A DNA stretch of 64,000 nt from Nemania diffusa (lineage: Eukaryota; Ascomycota; Sordariomycetes; Xylariales; Xylariaceae). Positions 24,683-37,957 of this stretch are shown here, one piece after another (within the stretch, counting starts at the first letter, position 1; each line of letters begins with the position of its first letter). A program made the position numbers and the translations under genes. The notes beneath the pieces were generated by a model, which saw nothing but the letters and a program-made list of their open reading frames with translations, did no database searches and had not been told where the DNA came from. Where the stretch lies: contig JBBPUQ010000002.1 in the NCBI GenBank assembly GCA_038501195.1, positions 1,550,001-1,614,000 on the forward strand, written 5' to 3'.

Positions 24683-27600
24683 GCTCTGCCGTCACGGCCA
24701 CACGACGGCGAATAGAGCAGCCTTTCGATCTTTTATGGAGCAGGCCGGCGTTTAGGTCCAGCTCTTTTATTTCCACCTGCTTATACTATACCCCTATTTT
24801 GTTCTTGTATCTGTTTGCTACGATTTTGGTTGGCTCGTGGAATGCGAATGTCCTGATGAGGAAAAGGAGGCCGGTGGACATTACGTATTGCTATTTCCTT
24901 CGGGTGACCACATCGCTCATGTTTTATTTAGTATCCGTTTCCAGAAGCCCAGGAGGGGAATGCGATGGAACCTGTATTTATGTCGGCCGGTTGTAATGGT
25001 TCGGTTGTGCTTAACATGGGAGAACGGAAGAGGGCAAATTTTTTTTCGAACAACACAGTTTTAACACTCGGCAGGGAGAATCCCTCGTTTATACATCTTG
25101 TATATTATTCAAGCGGCCAACCGCAACAGGCGGATCACGGCTCACGGTATCTTAAGAGCTAGTACCTGGTCGGGCACATAATTGCTTTTCATCGCTAGAT
25201 AATTAGGGTGAAGATGGGGCAATCAGAAAATGAAATCTAAATTTGTTATCACCGATGCAACCATGGGCGAATTTTGTCTTGTCTTCGGTGCTCCTGCGGC
25301 GCGGTGCGGCGAACGACCTGGCCGCTCCTTGGTCTACGTCCTGTTCCTGACAAGGGGTATTGTTCAGCTCTCGGGCGCGCAGCATGGTTATGGGTTACAG
25401 GCGAAAGGCATTGACATGTACGTGAGCACAGATATGCCGTCATCTGTTAAATCGAGGGGTTTCAACGAATGGGGAGATCCCGCTGTGTCGGCTTGGGATA
25501 GGGACGCTCGGACGGACAGGAGGCGGCGGTGATATTCGCTGATTAAAACCCACCTTACCTTCCCCTTCCTGCGTCGCGATTTTTTCTTTTTTCTCTCGTC
25601 CGGCAGGGCATTCATTGCCCCTCTCCCCCACCAACCAGTAGGTGCCTCTCATCCCTAACTGGTCTCGAATGCCAATATTATGCAATATTGTCGTTTATAT
25701 CTCATGCTTTATTGTGTTTGATCCATTGCGTAATTTTATACGGCATAGGTGCTTTCGGTAGAAAACTTTGATACTGCTCTTGAGATTTACGTACGTCTGG
25801 CATTACGATTATTTACTACATATACATGGTAATTACTATATGATTGAATAAGGATGAAGGCTGACTAGCTACAAACTCTGTACGGCATTTATTGCCCTCC
25901 CTGGATTGTGGTAGCGATTGATAATTGTTAGGTAGGGAGATATGTTGGTATATAAATACGCCAACTATATACCTATATGCATGCCCAGACCTCAGCCTCA
26001 GATTAGATAGGTCCTTGTTGGCTGGGTTCTTCCTTGGGGGCTGGCAAGCAAAAAAGACCCGGCTGAGCGTTTTGGGGTCCCAACGTCATATGATCTAGAT
26101 ATCGGGCACGGCGATTGGTAGGGGTCCAGTAACCAAGATTGTCGAGCTTGCGCCTCCTTTTTTTTTTTTCTCTGTTTTTCTCTCTTCCACCCTCTTGGGA
26201 ACGGGAAAATCCGACGAGTGAATCTGACTACCCACATCGCCGGTTATGACGATGATGTTACCATCGCATTAGGGATCAGGAGCGCGGGAGGGAATATTGT
26301 CAAATTAAATTAGCCGTTGGTGTCCCACGTCTCATGGACTGGCCCCCTTAACTACGGGGCCATTTTTTCCCTCTCGATTTCTTGGTCTTGCAGACCAGTT
26401 TTGAGAGATGTGAGTTATTACCCCCGGGCGGACGGTTACACGCGAGCGCTGGTAAGAGAGGGATAAGAGGTCTAGACTTCCGGCCGAAGCTTCGTCTCGT
26501 CTCGTCTCGTCTAACCATGCACGAACAGGGCAAGCATCAGATTCTTGATGGGTAATTTAGTAGTGCAGCTAGATGGTGTATCCAGGTCCTGTGCATGCGT
26601 TCATTTCATACAGACGTACATATATGACTGGAACGTTCTACATACTACATAACACTGCACTACTGTAGGTACGCCGCGCATACTTAAGTTAGTGAACCCG
26701 GGCGATCGGTGAGCGTGTGCAGAAACAAGATCTATTGGCGGAGAGGCAAGAATTGACGGGGTCAATGCTCGATCGGTTTCCGTGTTTCGTTTGGCTACCG
26801 GGAGAATGGGAAAATCTTTTGTTTGATACCTAGGGGCCTCGACGGGGGTCCAAGCTCCTGTAGAGCACGATGAGCAGGGCGATGAGCGGGTTCGGCGCCC
26901 GACACACGTCGTCGACCACGATCATTTCTCTGCCGAGGGGAAGAATACGCATGTAAGATGTCTCTGGGTGTCATCAATCCCCTCGGGGAACTGATTCCAC
27001 CAAAACGCCTTTTCGGCGAATACGAAATTCTGGCACCATGTACAGCGCATTCTGAACTGTTTGTTAGTCCTTGGTGGAGTGGTTGTTAGTGCTCGTCAGC
27101 AGATCTGATTGTCTTTCCTGTTTGCAGCACATGTTAAACACAGAACAACCATACAAACCAATCGACTGTCTGCCTACTTATGTAGGTATGTCTAGTGAGG
27201 GGAGAGCGATGCAGGCAGTGAGACAGTGAGACTATAATGCGAAGGGGAAAGCCAATGAGAAGTACCGAGTTTTCGGTGATGGACAGATGTGCAGGAATCC
27301 AACCACATTTTGCCTCTTGGTAGGACTCTTCAAGGGCGAAGTTGCGCAAACGACGAAGCACCACGTCGTCAGTGGCTGTATGGCTGGCTGAGATCGTCCG
27401 GATCGTCTCCTCGTTCTGACGAGATCGTCGGCGCCCCCTATCATGCAACTCATCTTGCGCCGCACGCTACTGCTCCGTAGCAGAAGTCGATCAGAACCTG
27501 AGGTGTTCTTTTACCATTCGCATATCTTGTCCATTTCCAGAAACAAACCCTATATGGCTGAACCTTAGAATGCCTACAGTAGCAATCTGTGCCGTGCTCA

Positions 27601-29651
27601 ATGTTGTGCTAGGTATACTCAATCTAGGTAATAGAGAAAAAAAGGGCCTGAGCTATTCTGTACCTAGCTTAGTCGGTATCGCTAGGTGCGTGCATACCGG
27701 GTTAAAAGGTAGGCAGCTAATAAAAAAGCAAAGGGTCCTCCCCAAGCCCGGACCGAAGAGCCAAGTAGGTGGCATGAATTTTCTTTAGCTTGTTTCATAA
27801 AAAACAGGGGTCTCGGAGACGGGGATGTGGCCGCTTTTTAAGCCAATGGTTAATGACTGACCGTGGGACCATAAACCTCGGAATGCGGACTTCAATGGAT
27901 ACTCATCTCTCTACCTACTGCACGCATCTACATATCCGTGTACAAGAACAGAATAGGTGTGCATATGTAGGTTAGTGTAGTATATACTGGATGGTTTTAA
28001 TTACCGCTACTTGGAGGAGAAACAAAAGACTAGATAAATTTGGAGGTTGACGGAGGTAGAGCTGCTCCAGGAGGAGTATGGGGGACAGAAATAGGCACAG
28101 CTCAGCCTGTAGACCTGGGGGCACATACAGTAAACCAGGCCTTGCTTGGCGTTGCACGACACAAGAATATACCTACCTTACACTACATACATATGAAGGG
28201 TGCAGCTTATATGGTTTTTGGGAACTGAATTGTGATCTTCCCTTGTAAACGACGTTTATGTCTACCTGGAATGTATGTAGGTACTGCATACTGTAAGTAG
28301 GTAGGTAGAGTACCTGGGTAGTGCGGTCGTATTAGGCGGGCTCTGACATCATTGCACCCCACAATCCAGAAAGCACTCCTTCAAACGTCAATCATCGTCA
28401 GACTTTTCCCCACATAACACCATGTGTAGATCCAAGGAGAAGGGAAAAAAGGGAAAAGGGAGAAGCCCAGCAGCATATTACTGAGTAGCTAGTTCGATCT
28501 TACATGTAGTGTAAGTAATTCGCTTAGATCAAGCTTCTGTTTTATTTCTAAACACGCAATACTACGCTGTACACAACAGCAGCAGCAGTACGTGCTGTCA
28601 GGTTTCCCCAGATATTAGATGCAAATGTATGTAAGTAGATGTACGAAGTATGCGTAGTAAGTAGGCGGTGTACCCATTCCCATGTACTACGCTGCCTAAC
28701 GTATGGCAGCACAGATCAGATACACCTACCTACTCCATGCAAACCTCGTGGCGCGCCGGTTCGTGCCATCTGAAACTCTTGCCAACCCTGCCCTATGCTG
28801 CCGTATTCAGGTAGCTTCTCTTCTCTGCATATTCTTTTCTCTTTCTACTTCTAGGTAAACACATGTAAAATCTATATGTAGTCTCAGTCAACCCCAGTTC
28901 TTGAGCTTCGTGGCACATGACAATATATGCCTACATACATACGACATACATAACCCCCCTTGCCCTGTTTATTAATGAGTCCCTTGTCGAGCCCCCGTCT
29001 CTTCTTTTTTTTTCCCACCGAGCCTCGTGATCGTCACTTGACAGGTCAGGGATTGGTCCGAACCGCAGCCCAATCTTATACATATATGGTAATCTTGGAA
29101 TAAGGCCATCGTCGCCCGTGCCAAGACGAAGTCCACTTCGCAGCCACGCTACTTAGCAGATCTTCACGGTGCCCTCTGCCTCCGGCTCATCACCTACCTT
29201 TTTAGCTGACGATCGTCTCCCACCGTCCTGACATTCAGCTAGGCCGGTGCGTTGGTGCGCCCAGCCTTGGTCATTATCCGAAGCCGCTTCTCCCTTATTA
29301 TTTGTTTCGAGCTCGCCATCTTCTCGTGGTCTCGACAATCCGCATCGTGTTTCCTTTGTTTGTTTGTAGCTTCCTCTACCACCAGGACTCTGGAATGACA
29401 ACCATTTACTGGCTGTGATGGCCGGTTTATGAATCTGATCTCCTGTGGCTCCTTCACTCTTGTTCGTTTCTGATCTCACCGCTACTGCTCCTGCAGATCT
29501 GTGTCTGCCTAGTCACTTCTTCTAGTTGACATCACCTCCACGTCAGAGTGTCATCAAGCATTGGCTCTGCTGGTGGCCACAGACACCTACCCGTCGGCTT
29601 GACCTGTGCTGGAACAAGAATCTAAGCAACGAACTCGCGACAGTAGCAAAA
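24683..29651. other. 5 kb gene-free spacer
   Basis: I see no supportable gene here. The stretch contains a (CGTCT)4 tract at 26493-26512, a long T/C tract near 26155-26185, a TACTGTAGGTA word at 26661-26671, and several TAGGTA clusters near 28275-28320. The last kilobase, pyrimidine-rich before 29652, probably includes the leader of the fucosyltransferase-like gene. Small open frames at 25.2-25.5 kb and 27.2-28.2 kb show no motifs and lie on both strands. Confidence 0.5.
26493..26512. repeat. (CGTCT)4 microsatellite
   Basis: Four perfect tandem copies of CGTCT in a gene-free spacer. Confidence 0.9.
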
Positions 29652-31493
29652 ATGGCCCCGGGTATGGATCTCTCTCGGAGCGCTCATCATAAGGTGATGA
29701 TCGCTCCGCCTCGGCTGAACCTTCGCAGAGCTGCCTCATACCAAGGCGAGAAGGCTCCAACATCATCTACCTCGTCACGATTCAACTTCAACCATCTCAT
29801 TTTTTCGCCACCGCCTTCACCAGGCTTGCCAGCATTACTTCCGCGGCCACGAAAGTCATCGTCAGCTCCGAGACCAAGTCGAGTACTAAGGATATTAGCT
29901 TGGGCAATAGGGTTAGGAACACTTTTTCTATTTGTTAAAGCGTTCGTACAAGGAGGGAAGCAGTTGGCGGTTGTCAAGTGGGCTCTGGATGGGGAGGAAT
30001 ATGAAATGGTCGGACAGAACGAGATACCCGAGTTTCCAACACCAATTGTCGTCACAGATCACCACGGAAAATCAAAATGGACCGTATCAATTCCTCCAAC
30101 CTACCAATTTCCTCTATCGATGAGGGAATATTCGGATATATGTGCGAAATGCCAGGAAGTCACCGCCCATGTCGGAGAGTTGCGCGGCCACCCAGATTTA
30201 TTACAGCGGACGCTACAGGACTATTACTATGAGGATCCGTACTTCATAGACGTCAGGGATGCTGAGAGGAAAGGGCTGTTGCCGGGCATTGAGGAAAAGC
30301 CACGGAAAGCCGTGGCTCAGACGCATGGCAGGCGTCTAATAGGACAAAAGGTGAATGGGGTGGCAGATATGGAAACCTGCAGGACATCAATGACATTCGT
30401 GCTCGAATCGTCCGGCGCCGGATTGGGACCGACTTTGATGATGCTGTGGACGGCCTATGGCCTTGCCCAGAAAGAGAAGCGAGCATTCTTTATCGATGAC
30501 TCGCGATGGGCCTATGGTCAGTATGCTGACATATTCAAACCATCGCCTACACAAAGTTGTAAACCACCACCGAGACATCACATGCTACCCTGTCCCCGAA
30601 ACGCGAAGCATCTCGTTGTGTCAGCTGCCACAGCCCGGGACATCTTCGGGGGCAGCTTTGTTGCTGAATACGAGAACATCAAGCGGACTGATGTCAGCCG
30701 AGAACGGGCTATTTATGACCTCGCTCGTAAAGGGTACGAAGCGTTGTTTCGTCTTAACAACGATGACCGACCTTATGTAAACAATCGCGTTAAGGAACTG
30801 AAGGCAAAGGCAATCGTACCACCAGGCAACTATAATGATGGCACAGTCGTCGGGGTGCATGTCCGACAGGGAGACGTCCATCCGTTTGAATACCAATACA
30901 ACGGCGCGTACATACCGCTGGACCAGTACGTGCAGAAGTTTACAGAGCTCATCGAGGAGCGCCACAACTTCAGCACGCCTCTCGGTGGAGAGGACGTCGT
31001 CGCCAAGCAACACTCGTTTATGGTTGTCGCTTCGGACAACCCGGACGTATACGAAGCCGACGAGTTTAAAACCTCGTCCCGAGCGCAAGAACAAATCAGG
31101 CTCGCCGGAAAGCAACACGCCGAAGCCATCACTCTCGACCGATCAACGATGCACAAGTTCATGGACGAGGCATTCGGCTGGGAAGGCGGCTTCTTTGCGA
31201 GCATGTTCTGGAACCTCGGCCGCGAGACATTACACAACGCGGATGCGGCGGGCGACGACGCGCCCAAGCCGGAACCACCGTCGGCCGATACCATGCGACT
31301 TAGAGGGCTAATTGGACGCGCCTACGTGATGGATCTGGCCGTGCTCGGCGAGGCAAGCGACACCGTCATCTGCACTATGAGCGCGATGGGATGTCGGCTG
31401 CTGGCCGTGATGATGGGCTGGGATAAAGCCATGACCCGCGGGAACTGGGTGAACATCGACGGGGACTTCTCGTGGACTGGCATAACATTATAA
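29652..31493 (+). CDS. Fucosyltransferase-like (GT23/O-FucT fold) single-pass membrane protein
   Basis: Single exon of 613 aa. The open frame extends upstream but offers no ATG there; the ATG at 29652 lies in CAAAAATGG, a strong context. A Pro/Ser-rich cytosolic tail leads into one membrane span at about residues 78-99 (RILAWAIGLGTLFLFVKAF), so a type II Golgi/ER protein is likely. The lumenal part has SSGAGLGPTLMMLWTAYGLA, a helix-loop seen at the start of GDP-fucose-using enzymes. At about 403-408 is HVRQGD, the counterpart of the HxRxxD/HVRRTD nucleotide-sugar motif of alpha-1,6- and O-fucosyltransferases. The C-terminal VLGEASDTVICTMSAMGCRLL resembles their acceptor-side strand (CDxxVCTxSS). 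The family resemblance is motif-based and remote. The sugar donor could be other than GDP-fucose. Confidence 0.7.
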   Translation: MAPGMDLSRSAHHKVMIAPPRLNLRRAASYQGEKAPTSSTSSRFNFNHLIFSPPPSPGLPALLPRPRKSSSAPRPSRVLRILAWAIGLGTLFLFVKAFVQGGKQLAVVKWALDGEEYEMVGQNEIPEFPTPIVVTDHHGKSKWTVSIPPTYQFPLSMREYSDICAKCQEVTAHVGELRGHPDLLQRTLQDYYYEDPYFIDVRDAERKGLLPGIEEKPRKAVAQTHGRRLIGQKVNGVADMETCRTSMTFVLESSGAGLGPTLMMLWTAYGLAQKEKRAFFIDDSRWAYGQYADIFKPSPTQSCKPPPRHHMLPCPRNAKHLVVSAATARDIFGGSFVAEYENIKRTDVSRERAIYDLARKGYEALFRLNNDDRPYVNNRVKELKAKAIVPPGNYNDGTVVGVHVRQGDVHPFEYQYNGAYIPLDQYVQKFTELIEERHNFSTPLGGEDVVAKQHSFMVVASDNPDVYEADEFKTSSRAQEQIRLAGKQHAEAITLDRSTMHKFMDEAFGWEGGFFASMFWNLGRETLHNADAAGDDAPKPEPPSADTMRLRGLIGRAYVMDLAVLGEASDTVICTMSAMGCRLLAVMMGWDKAMTRGNWVNIDGDFSWTGITL

Positions 31494-33020
31494 TTATAAG
31501 GAACTTTTGCGCGGCGTTTTTTTCGGTACAATGTATACCGGACGGAGGGGGGGCAAGCGATCCGAACTCAATTTCTGCATACTCATCATAGGCGTTCTGG
31601 GGACAAGCAAGGCGTCAAGCATAGCAAAAAAAAACACAGGATACCTAACTTCATCAGGAATGATCTGGTGCAGCAAGTCGTTTTGAAGACAGTCGTGCAT
31701 GGAAGGGGCGTCGTTCGCTAGGAAATACTGGAATAGAGCCTCCACGGCTGAGAGAATCAATTTATTAAGTTGATACAGTAAGATGAAGAAGACGTGACTA
31801 TCGGCTTATAAGTGATAAACCTTGCTATAATATGACACGTCCTATTAAATCGACATAAACCAATCAAAGAGCCCTAATAACAATGGCTTTACAGAGAGAT
31901 AGGATAGACAAAGAGAGACAGCCTCGATTAGTTGTATTCCACCTCTACCCGAAACTATCATACAACTCAAAAACTGTCCCATTCTATAGGTGCCCTATGC
32001 TATTCAAACTCCTAGATTGCGCTGTACGATTTGGACTCATTAGGTACCTACTAGCTTGTGTCTGCCCCGGAGACAGTTCAATATACGCCTACCTACTTGG
32101 CCTTTGGGCCTCAAAGGAAAGAAATAATAAACGGATCGATGTCAAAAACGTAGCAAGAAGAGTTATTAGAGTGCGGGTTGCTTCTCAGCGCACTAGTGAT
32201 AATAATGGCTAAACTCTGCCGTGATACAGCTTTGTCTACACCGTTAGAATATACACAGAATAATTGCATATTAGTTACCATTAATTTGTAGCATAAACAT
32301 TACATGGCTTCTTCCAAGTACCAATGAAAATGTTGGTAATCACGACAGGTACCAGCATTCTGTCCAAGAAGCGGTATCAGTTAGAGGCAGTAGGTCGCCT
32401 AGTCCTATAGCTATCCATATATTTTGCACCGTCGTCGTATCATTCTTGAACATATCGCACGAGGGCGGAAATTTCCTTCAGATGTTTTTTTCTTATAACA
32501 GTATTAGTACTGTGGCTACAATTACGGTGTGTTGCTAAAAGAATGCCATGGCATGATCGTTGCATGAGCCGATTTCTTGGTGGTCATTTAAGATCTTTCC
32601 GATAGAAGAACGTGCAGTAATATATGTATTTATGCCATCTAATAATATAGCTGCTTAACTTGTGGTATGCTGAAAGTGAGTAGAAAGGATAAAACGATGA
32701 TCTCGGGATCCGTATTCGTATTTTGCTACATAGCTACTTGCAACTTTTCGGATTGGAAACATAGATATGCGATTGGTTAATGCTCCCCGCAATACCCCTT
32801 ATCCCGCTATCGCTATCGCCCCATCCATTGGACAATTCCATGAAGCCAGAATCTAGGGATCTTTAGCAGCCGACAGAGGTCCATGTACTTAAGTGCCCTT
32901 AATTTTATAAAGTCCACCGCGTCCTCGACCTATTAATTCTGTCCACTCTACCTATTCCCGACCCTCACACACGACACATCGATACGAAAGCGGGAGTCGG
33001 AGGACGATAGCTCTATTAGA
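31494..33020. other. Spacer upstream of CYP51 gene
   Basis: About 1.5 kb. An 88-codon minus-strand frame just downstream of the fucosyltransferase-like stop (31760-31494) looks mildly coding but starts with TTG and matches nothing I recognise. The right 300 bases form the likely CYP51 promoter. Confidence 0.5.
32752..32831. promoter_or_regulatory. Cluster of three inverted CCAAT boxes upstream of CYP51
   Basis: ATTGG occurs at 32752-32756, 32772-32776 and 32827-32831, all in the same orientation and 190-270 bases before the CYP51 start codon. The middle one is in GATTGGTT, the best match to the CCAAT-binding-complex (Hap2/3/5) consensus. In aspergilli this complex represses cyp51A and other ergosterol genes; its use here is inferred. 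Confidence 0.35.
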
Positions 33021-34727
<1,707 letters not shown>

Positions 34728-35648
34728 ACAAAAAGGGGACTTAATAAGAATGACGAAGTCGACGTGTATATATGGTTTTAATCCAGCAATACCCCTGTAT
34801 AATCACAGGTTGCCTGAGGAGTAGATAGGAGGTGCTTCTCCCCGGGCACGTTACGAGAACATGGCATAGACATACAATACAGTAGTACTTAATACAGAGA
34901 ACAAGAACAAAGCAACGATGATGTACTTGGGAGTGAAGATGCGACATGTCGTTAGAGTTTTAGAAACCGAACTGATAAGTGGTTTTCTGAAATTAATCGC
35001 CAAGTAACCTACATTGTATAATCTCAAGTATCAAACAAGACCGAAATGTAGTCGAGGGGCTCATAATGTCTTCAGTAATCTGCCAGTTTTGTCCTTCCCT
35101 GTAAAATAAGGTTGATTGTTATTGCCCCCTGCATTCTATGCTTAGTTACCGTACCTGGAGCGCCTGCCAATAGGGGTGTAGCCGAGATCCCGGGACAGGT
35201 GCGCCCAGCACCTGCTAATGCAAGGAGCTCTTGCTACCCGCTGTCCCCCTCGAAGTACCTATGTAAGTAGCGTACGTCGACTTACTGTTCGACACAACAT
35301 CCTGATCTAGTATGTCATGTTCCCTTAGCACAGATTCCTCTTCATCTTCCTAGACACCTAATTTCGTCCAAATCACTCTTGTTTGTTGAGCCGTTCCATC
35401 TGTGCACCCGTATGCTAGAAGATCGCTATCTTACTAGAAGCTAAATAACACCTAGTATCACTACGGCGATTCACTTCTAAGACATCCAAGAGTTATTCGA
35501 TAGCTCATCTTCCCTTTAAGCAAGCTATAAAGACTACGCACGACCCTCCGATATACCAGTACTCGTCAACAACACGATCTGCCAGACTGTCTGACCGTAT
35601 CCGTTCCATACCTCTACAACATATATCACCATTCGAGCCTCGACTACG
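34728..35648. other. Spacer between CYP51 and the DUF3074 gene
   Basis: About 0.9 kb: CYP51 3' flank, then the pyrimidine-rich presumed promoter of the next gene. I see no other gene. Confidence 0.55.
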
Positions 35649-36803
35649 ATGTCGTCAGAAAACGAACTGGGGCCACTTGTACGTCGTTGGGGTCTGCTTG
35701 TAAAGCAGCTTCCCTCCGCGACAGCCGGACTTGACGAATTGAAGCCATTTGTGGCGTCAATTCTCAAGGAAGCCATTCCCTTCATCGACGGTGCAGCACC
35801 CAAAATCCCATCAGATGCCAAGAAGCTCTGGAAATCGAAGGGCGCCAAGTCTAGCTCAGACTCGACTGCCAAGGTTGAGGTCATAGAACGTGTGATCTCG
35901 GCCAAGGAGTTGCAGGCTGTCGCTTCCAAAAATGGAGTTAAAGCTAAGGTCGAAGAGGAGACATGGGCAGCCCGCCTGAGCGTGCACGAAGACGCGGCAA
36001 AGAAAGGCACCGCGTCTTGGGAGGAGTTCGACCGCTACTTCCGCCTAGAACACGGAAAGACCGAAATGGCATTCACACCTGACGTTATTGGCGCAAACGA
36101 GGCCCAGCGATGGGACTGCACAGGTATTGAACTGGAGGAAGGCGGCCAGTCGTGGGATAGGTTCTCGCTAGTGGTCGAGGAGATGCGTCACAAAGTCGGC
36201 CGACCCGTCCTCAAGGACCGCACATTCCCTGTGCTTCAGCTATCAACTATAGTGAAAGAGGGGACTAGCGCGCCAGAAATCATCATCGTCAGCATCCCTG
36301 TGCCGGATTTCGCAACGAGCGACAAGGCCAATCTATCCAAGGAGAAGGGCGCCCAAATCGCATTCTACGCCAGCATTGAGCGTATACGCAAGCTTGAGAA
36401 TGGAAAAATTGAGTGGCTTCTCGGGACGGCGAGTGATGCTGCTGGCGTCCTGCCCTTGTGGATCCAGGATCTAGCTCTCCCGGGCATCGTCTGGAAAGAT
36501 GTTCCCCTATTTCTGGGCTGGATCGCAAAGGAGAGAGGACAAACAGGTGCAGAGGCTTCTTCTGTACCAGCTTCTGCGCCTCCTGCTGATTCTGGTGCAA
36601 AAGGAGAGGCCACAGAGTCTCCTGAGGTCACCACTGGGGCGACGGCCGAACCTACGGCAGCAACGTCTGACGAGCCCACTGTCGAGGAAACTAAGCCTGA
36701 GGAGGTGGCCCCTCAAGTGACTACAGGCGTTGAGACAAGCAAAATAGCGGAGGAATCGAAGGCCGAGGCAACAACCGAAGGTGCTGAGAGCACAAAAGTC
36801 TAA
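35649..36803 (+). CDS. DUF3074 (START/Bet v1-like) domain protein
   Basis: Single-exon gene of 384 aa. The central region matches the fungal DUF3074 family, a START-like lipid-binding fold. It has SWEEFDRYFRLEHGKTE (about 120-137), QSWDRFSLVVEEMRHKVGRPVLKDRTFPVL, EIIIVSIPVPDF, YASIERIRKLENGKIEWLLGTASDAAGVLPLW and a closing LPGIVWKDVPLFLGWIAKER (to about 299). The last 85 residues are Ala/Glu/Thr/Pro-rich, low in complexity and probably disordered. There is no signal peptide or membrane span, so a cytosolic protein is expected. The family is widespread in fungi but its ligand and role are not established. The start at 35649 is the first ATG of the frame. Confidence 0.8.
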   Translation: MSSENELGPLVRRWGLLVKQLPSATAGLDELKPFVASILKEAIPFIDGAAPKIPSDAKKLWKSKGAKSSSDSTAKVEVIERVISAKELQAVASKNGVKAKVEEETWAARLSVHEDAAKKGTASWEEFDRYFRLEHGKTEMAFTPDVIGANEAQRWDCTGIELEEGGQSWDRFSLVVEEMRHKVGRPVLKDRTFPVLQLSTIVKEGTSAPEIIIVSIPVPDFATSDKANLSKEKGAQIAFYASIERIRKLENGKIEWLLGTASDAAGVLPLWIQDLALPGIVWKDVPLFLGWIAKERGQTGAEASSVPASAPPADSGAKGEATESPEVTTGATAEPTAATSDEPTVEETKPEEVAPQVTTGVETSKIAEESKAEATTEGAESTKV

Positions 36804-37618
36804 GCTTTATTTATACCCTCGCAGTGAAACACTCACTAGCTGTTTGATGACAATTTCTACGCTTAATGCTTACAAGATGTCTTAATATTCAAATCATTCA
36901 AGTCAAAAGCAATAGTTAAAGTCACTCACTGGAGGGGAACTATTAGCAGTGTAGTAGGTGTATGCTGCGTTACGGACAGCTCCAAGCCTCGTGCCTACCT
37001 GATGCTCGAACATGAGGAGGGTACGGCAACGCAGATTGGTTTTTTCTTGTTTGTTTTGGGGGAACAACTCAGCTTTGACCTGGATTTTATTAATTAGCTT
37101 ACCTTGGCTATTACTAGGGTTTTGATACCATTTGGAGCGTTCAGGGGACGGGAGATCACAGTATTCGACATTCCTAATAAAGTACATTTATCGAGACTAA
37201 ACCAGTGAACATGAAAGTGGTAGCCGTGCAGATTAAAGGTGGTAAAACTCGATGCAATAAAACAGATTTAGGTAAATATGCCATCCAGTACGTGTAGTAG
37301 GTACCTAGGTAGTACCAAACGAAACGATAGATCAACAAATAGACGGCCTAGCAACTGCTAAACAGATAGGTATGTATACCTTTATCAGACAAATGGCACA
37401 GGTACCCTAAAGGACGGTGACTGGGAGTTTTAATTGGCAAGTCCTCCGTTGGTCTTCCGCACCGTCCCGTCCCGTCCCGTCTTCATCAATGTCGTCATAG
37501 ATCAGCACCCGAGCTACCTGCCGTAACCACCAAGCTATCTTGATAGAAATACATTCGAAGGACCCTCAGCTGCTTAATAAGAAGAAACGAACATTTCAAT
37601 TCTTCAGCTCAACACACA
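36804..37618. other. Spacer before the small two-exon gene
   Basis: About 0.8 kb without a supportable ORF. It contains TAGGTACCTAGGTAG near 37299 and a (CCGTC)4 tract at 37462-37481, about 140 bases upstream of the next start codon. Confidence 0.55.
37462..37481. repeat. (CCGTC)4 microsatellite in a promoter
   Basis: Four perfect CCGTC units, 138 bases before the ATG of the 77-residue protein. Confidence 0.9.
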
Positions 37619-37957
37619 ATGGCTGAAAACAGCGGTCGTGGCAACAGCAGTATGCCTCCCTCTCCTTTGCCCTGTCTTACCACTACTGCTCAAGTACACC
37701 GGTGGTAGAGTTGAATATTCATCTAGAGTAATACAACCAGCTAACAATCCCCAGTCGACGCAGCCGACGCGCCCAAAGGCGGCGACATGGATCCGCCCCC
37801 TGTAGCCAGCGATGTCAAGGGCGCCGTGACAGCCGCGGCGGGCAAGTCCGGGGGCACAGGCGTGCACGCGTCGGGACAGGAGCCGGGCATGGAGCCGGAT
37901 CCCAGAACGAAGGTGAAGACGGAGAGGGAAACGGAGGGTGAAGAGGGGCGGGCGTAG
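37619..37957 (+). CDS. Small hydrophilic disordered protein, two exons
   Basis: Not seen as one open frame. Exons 37619-37649 and 37755-37957 join through a 105-bp intron (GTATGC donor, CTAAC branch, CCCCAG acceptor) into 77 aa. The product begins MAENSGRGNSIDAADAPKGG and continues with Gly, Ala, Pro, Asp and Lys, ending EGEEGRA. It has no cysteine, no aromatic residue and no hydrophobic run, so it is predicted to be fully disordered and soluble. Support comes from the excellent splice signals, a good start context (CACACAATGG), GC-rich third positions in exon 2 and a clean stop. I do not recognise the family. The composition recalls small stress-related hydrophilins, but that is only a resemblance. 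Confidence 0.6.

Noticed and set aside
31494..31760. 88-codon minus-strand frame with a plausible amino-acid composition
   Set aside because: It starts with TTG, lies against the 3' end of the fucosyltransferase-like gene, and no family or splice extension was recognised.
31883..32212. 109-codon plus-strand ORF
   Set aside because: AT-rich, low-confidence frame with no motif and no exon signals.
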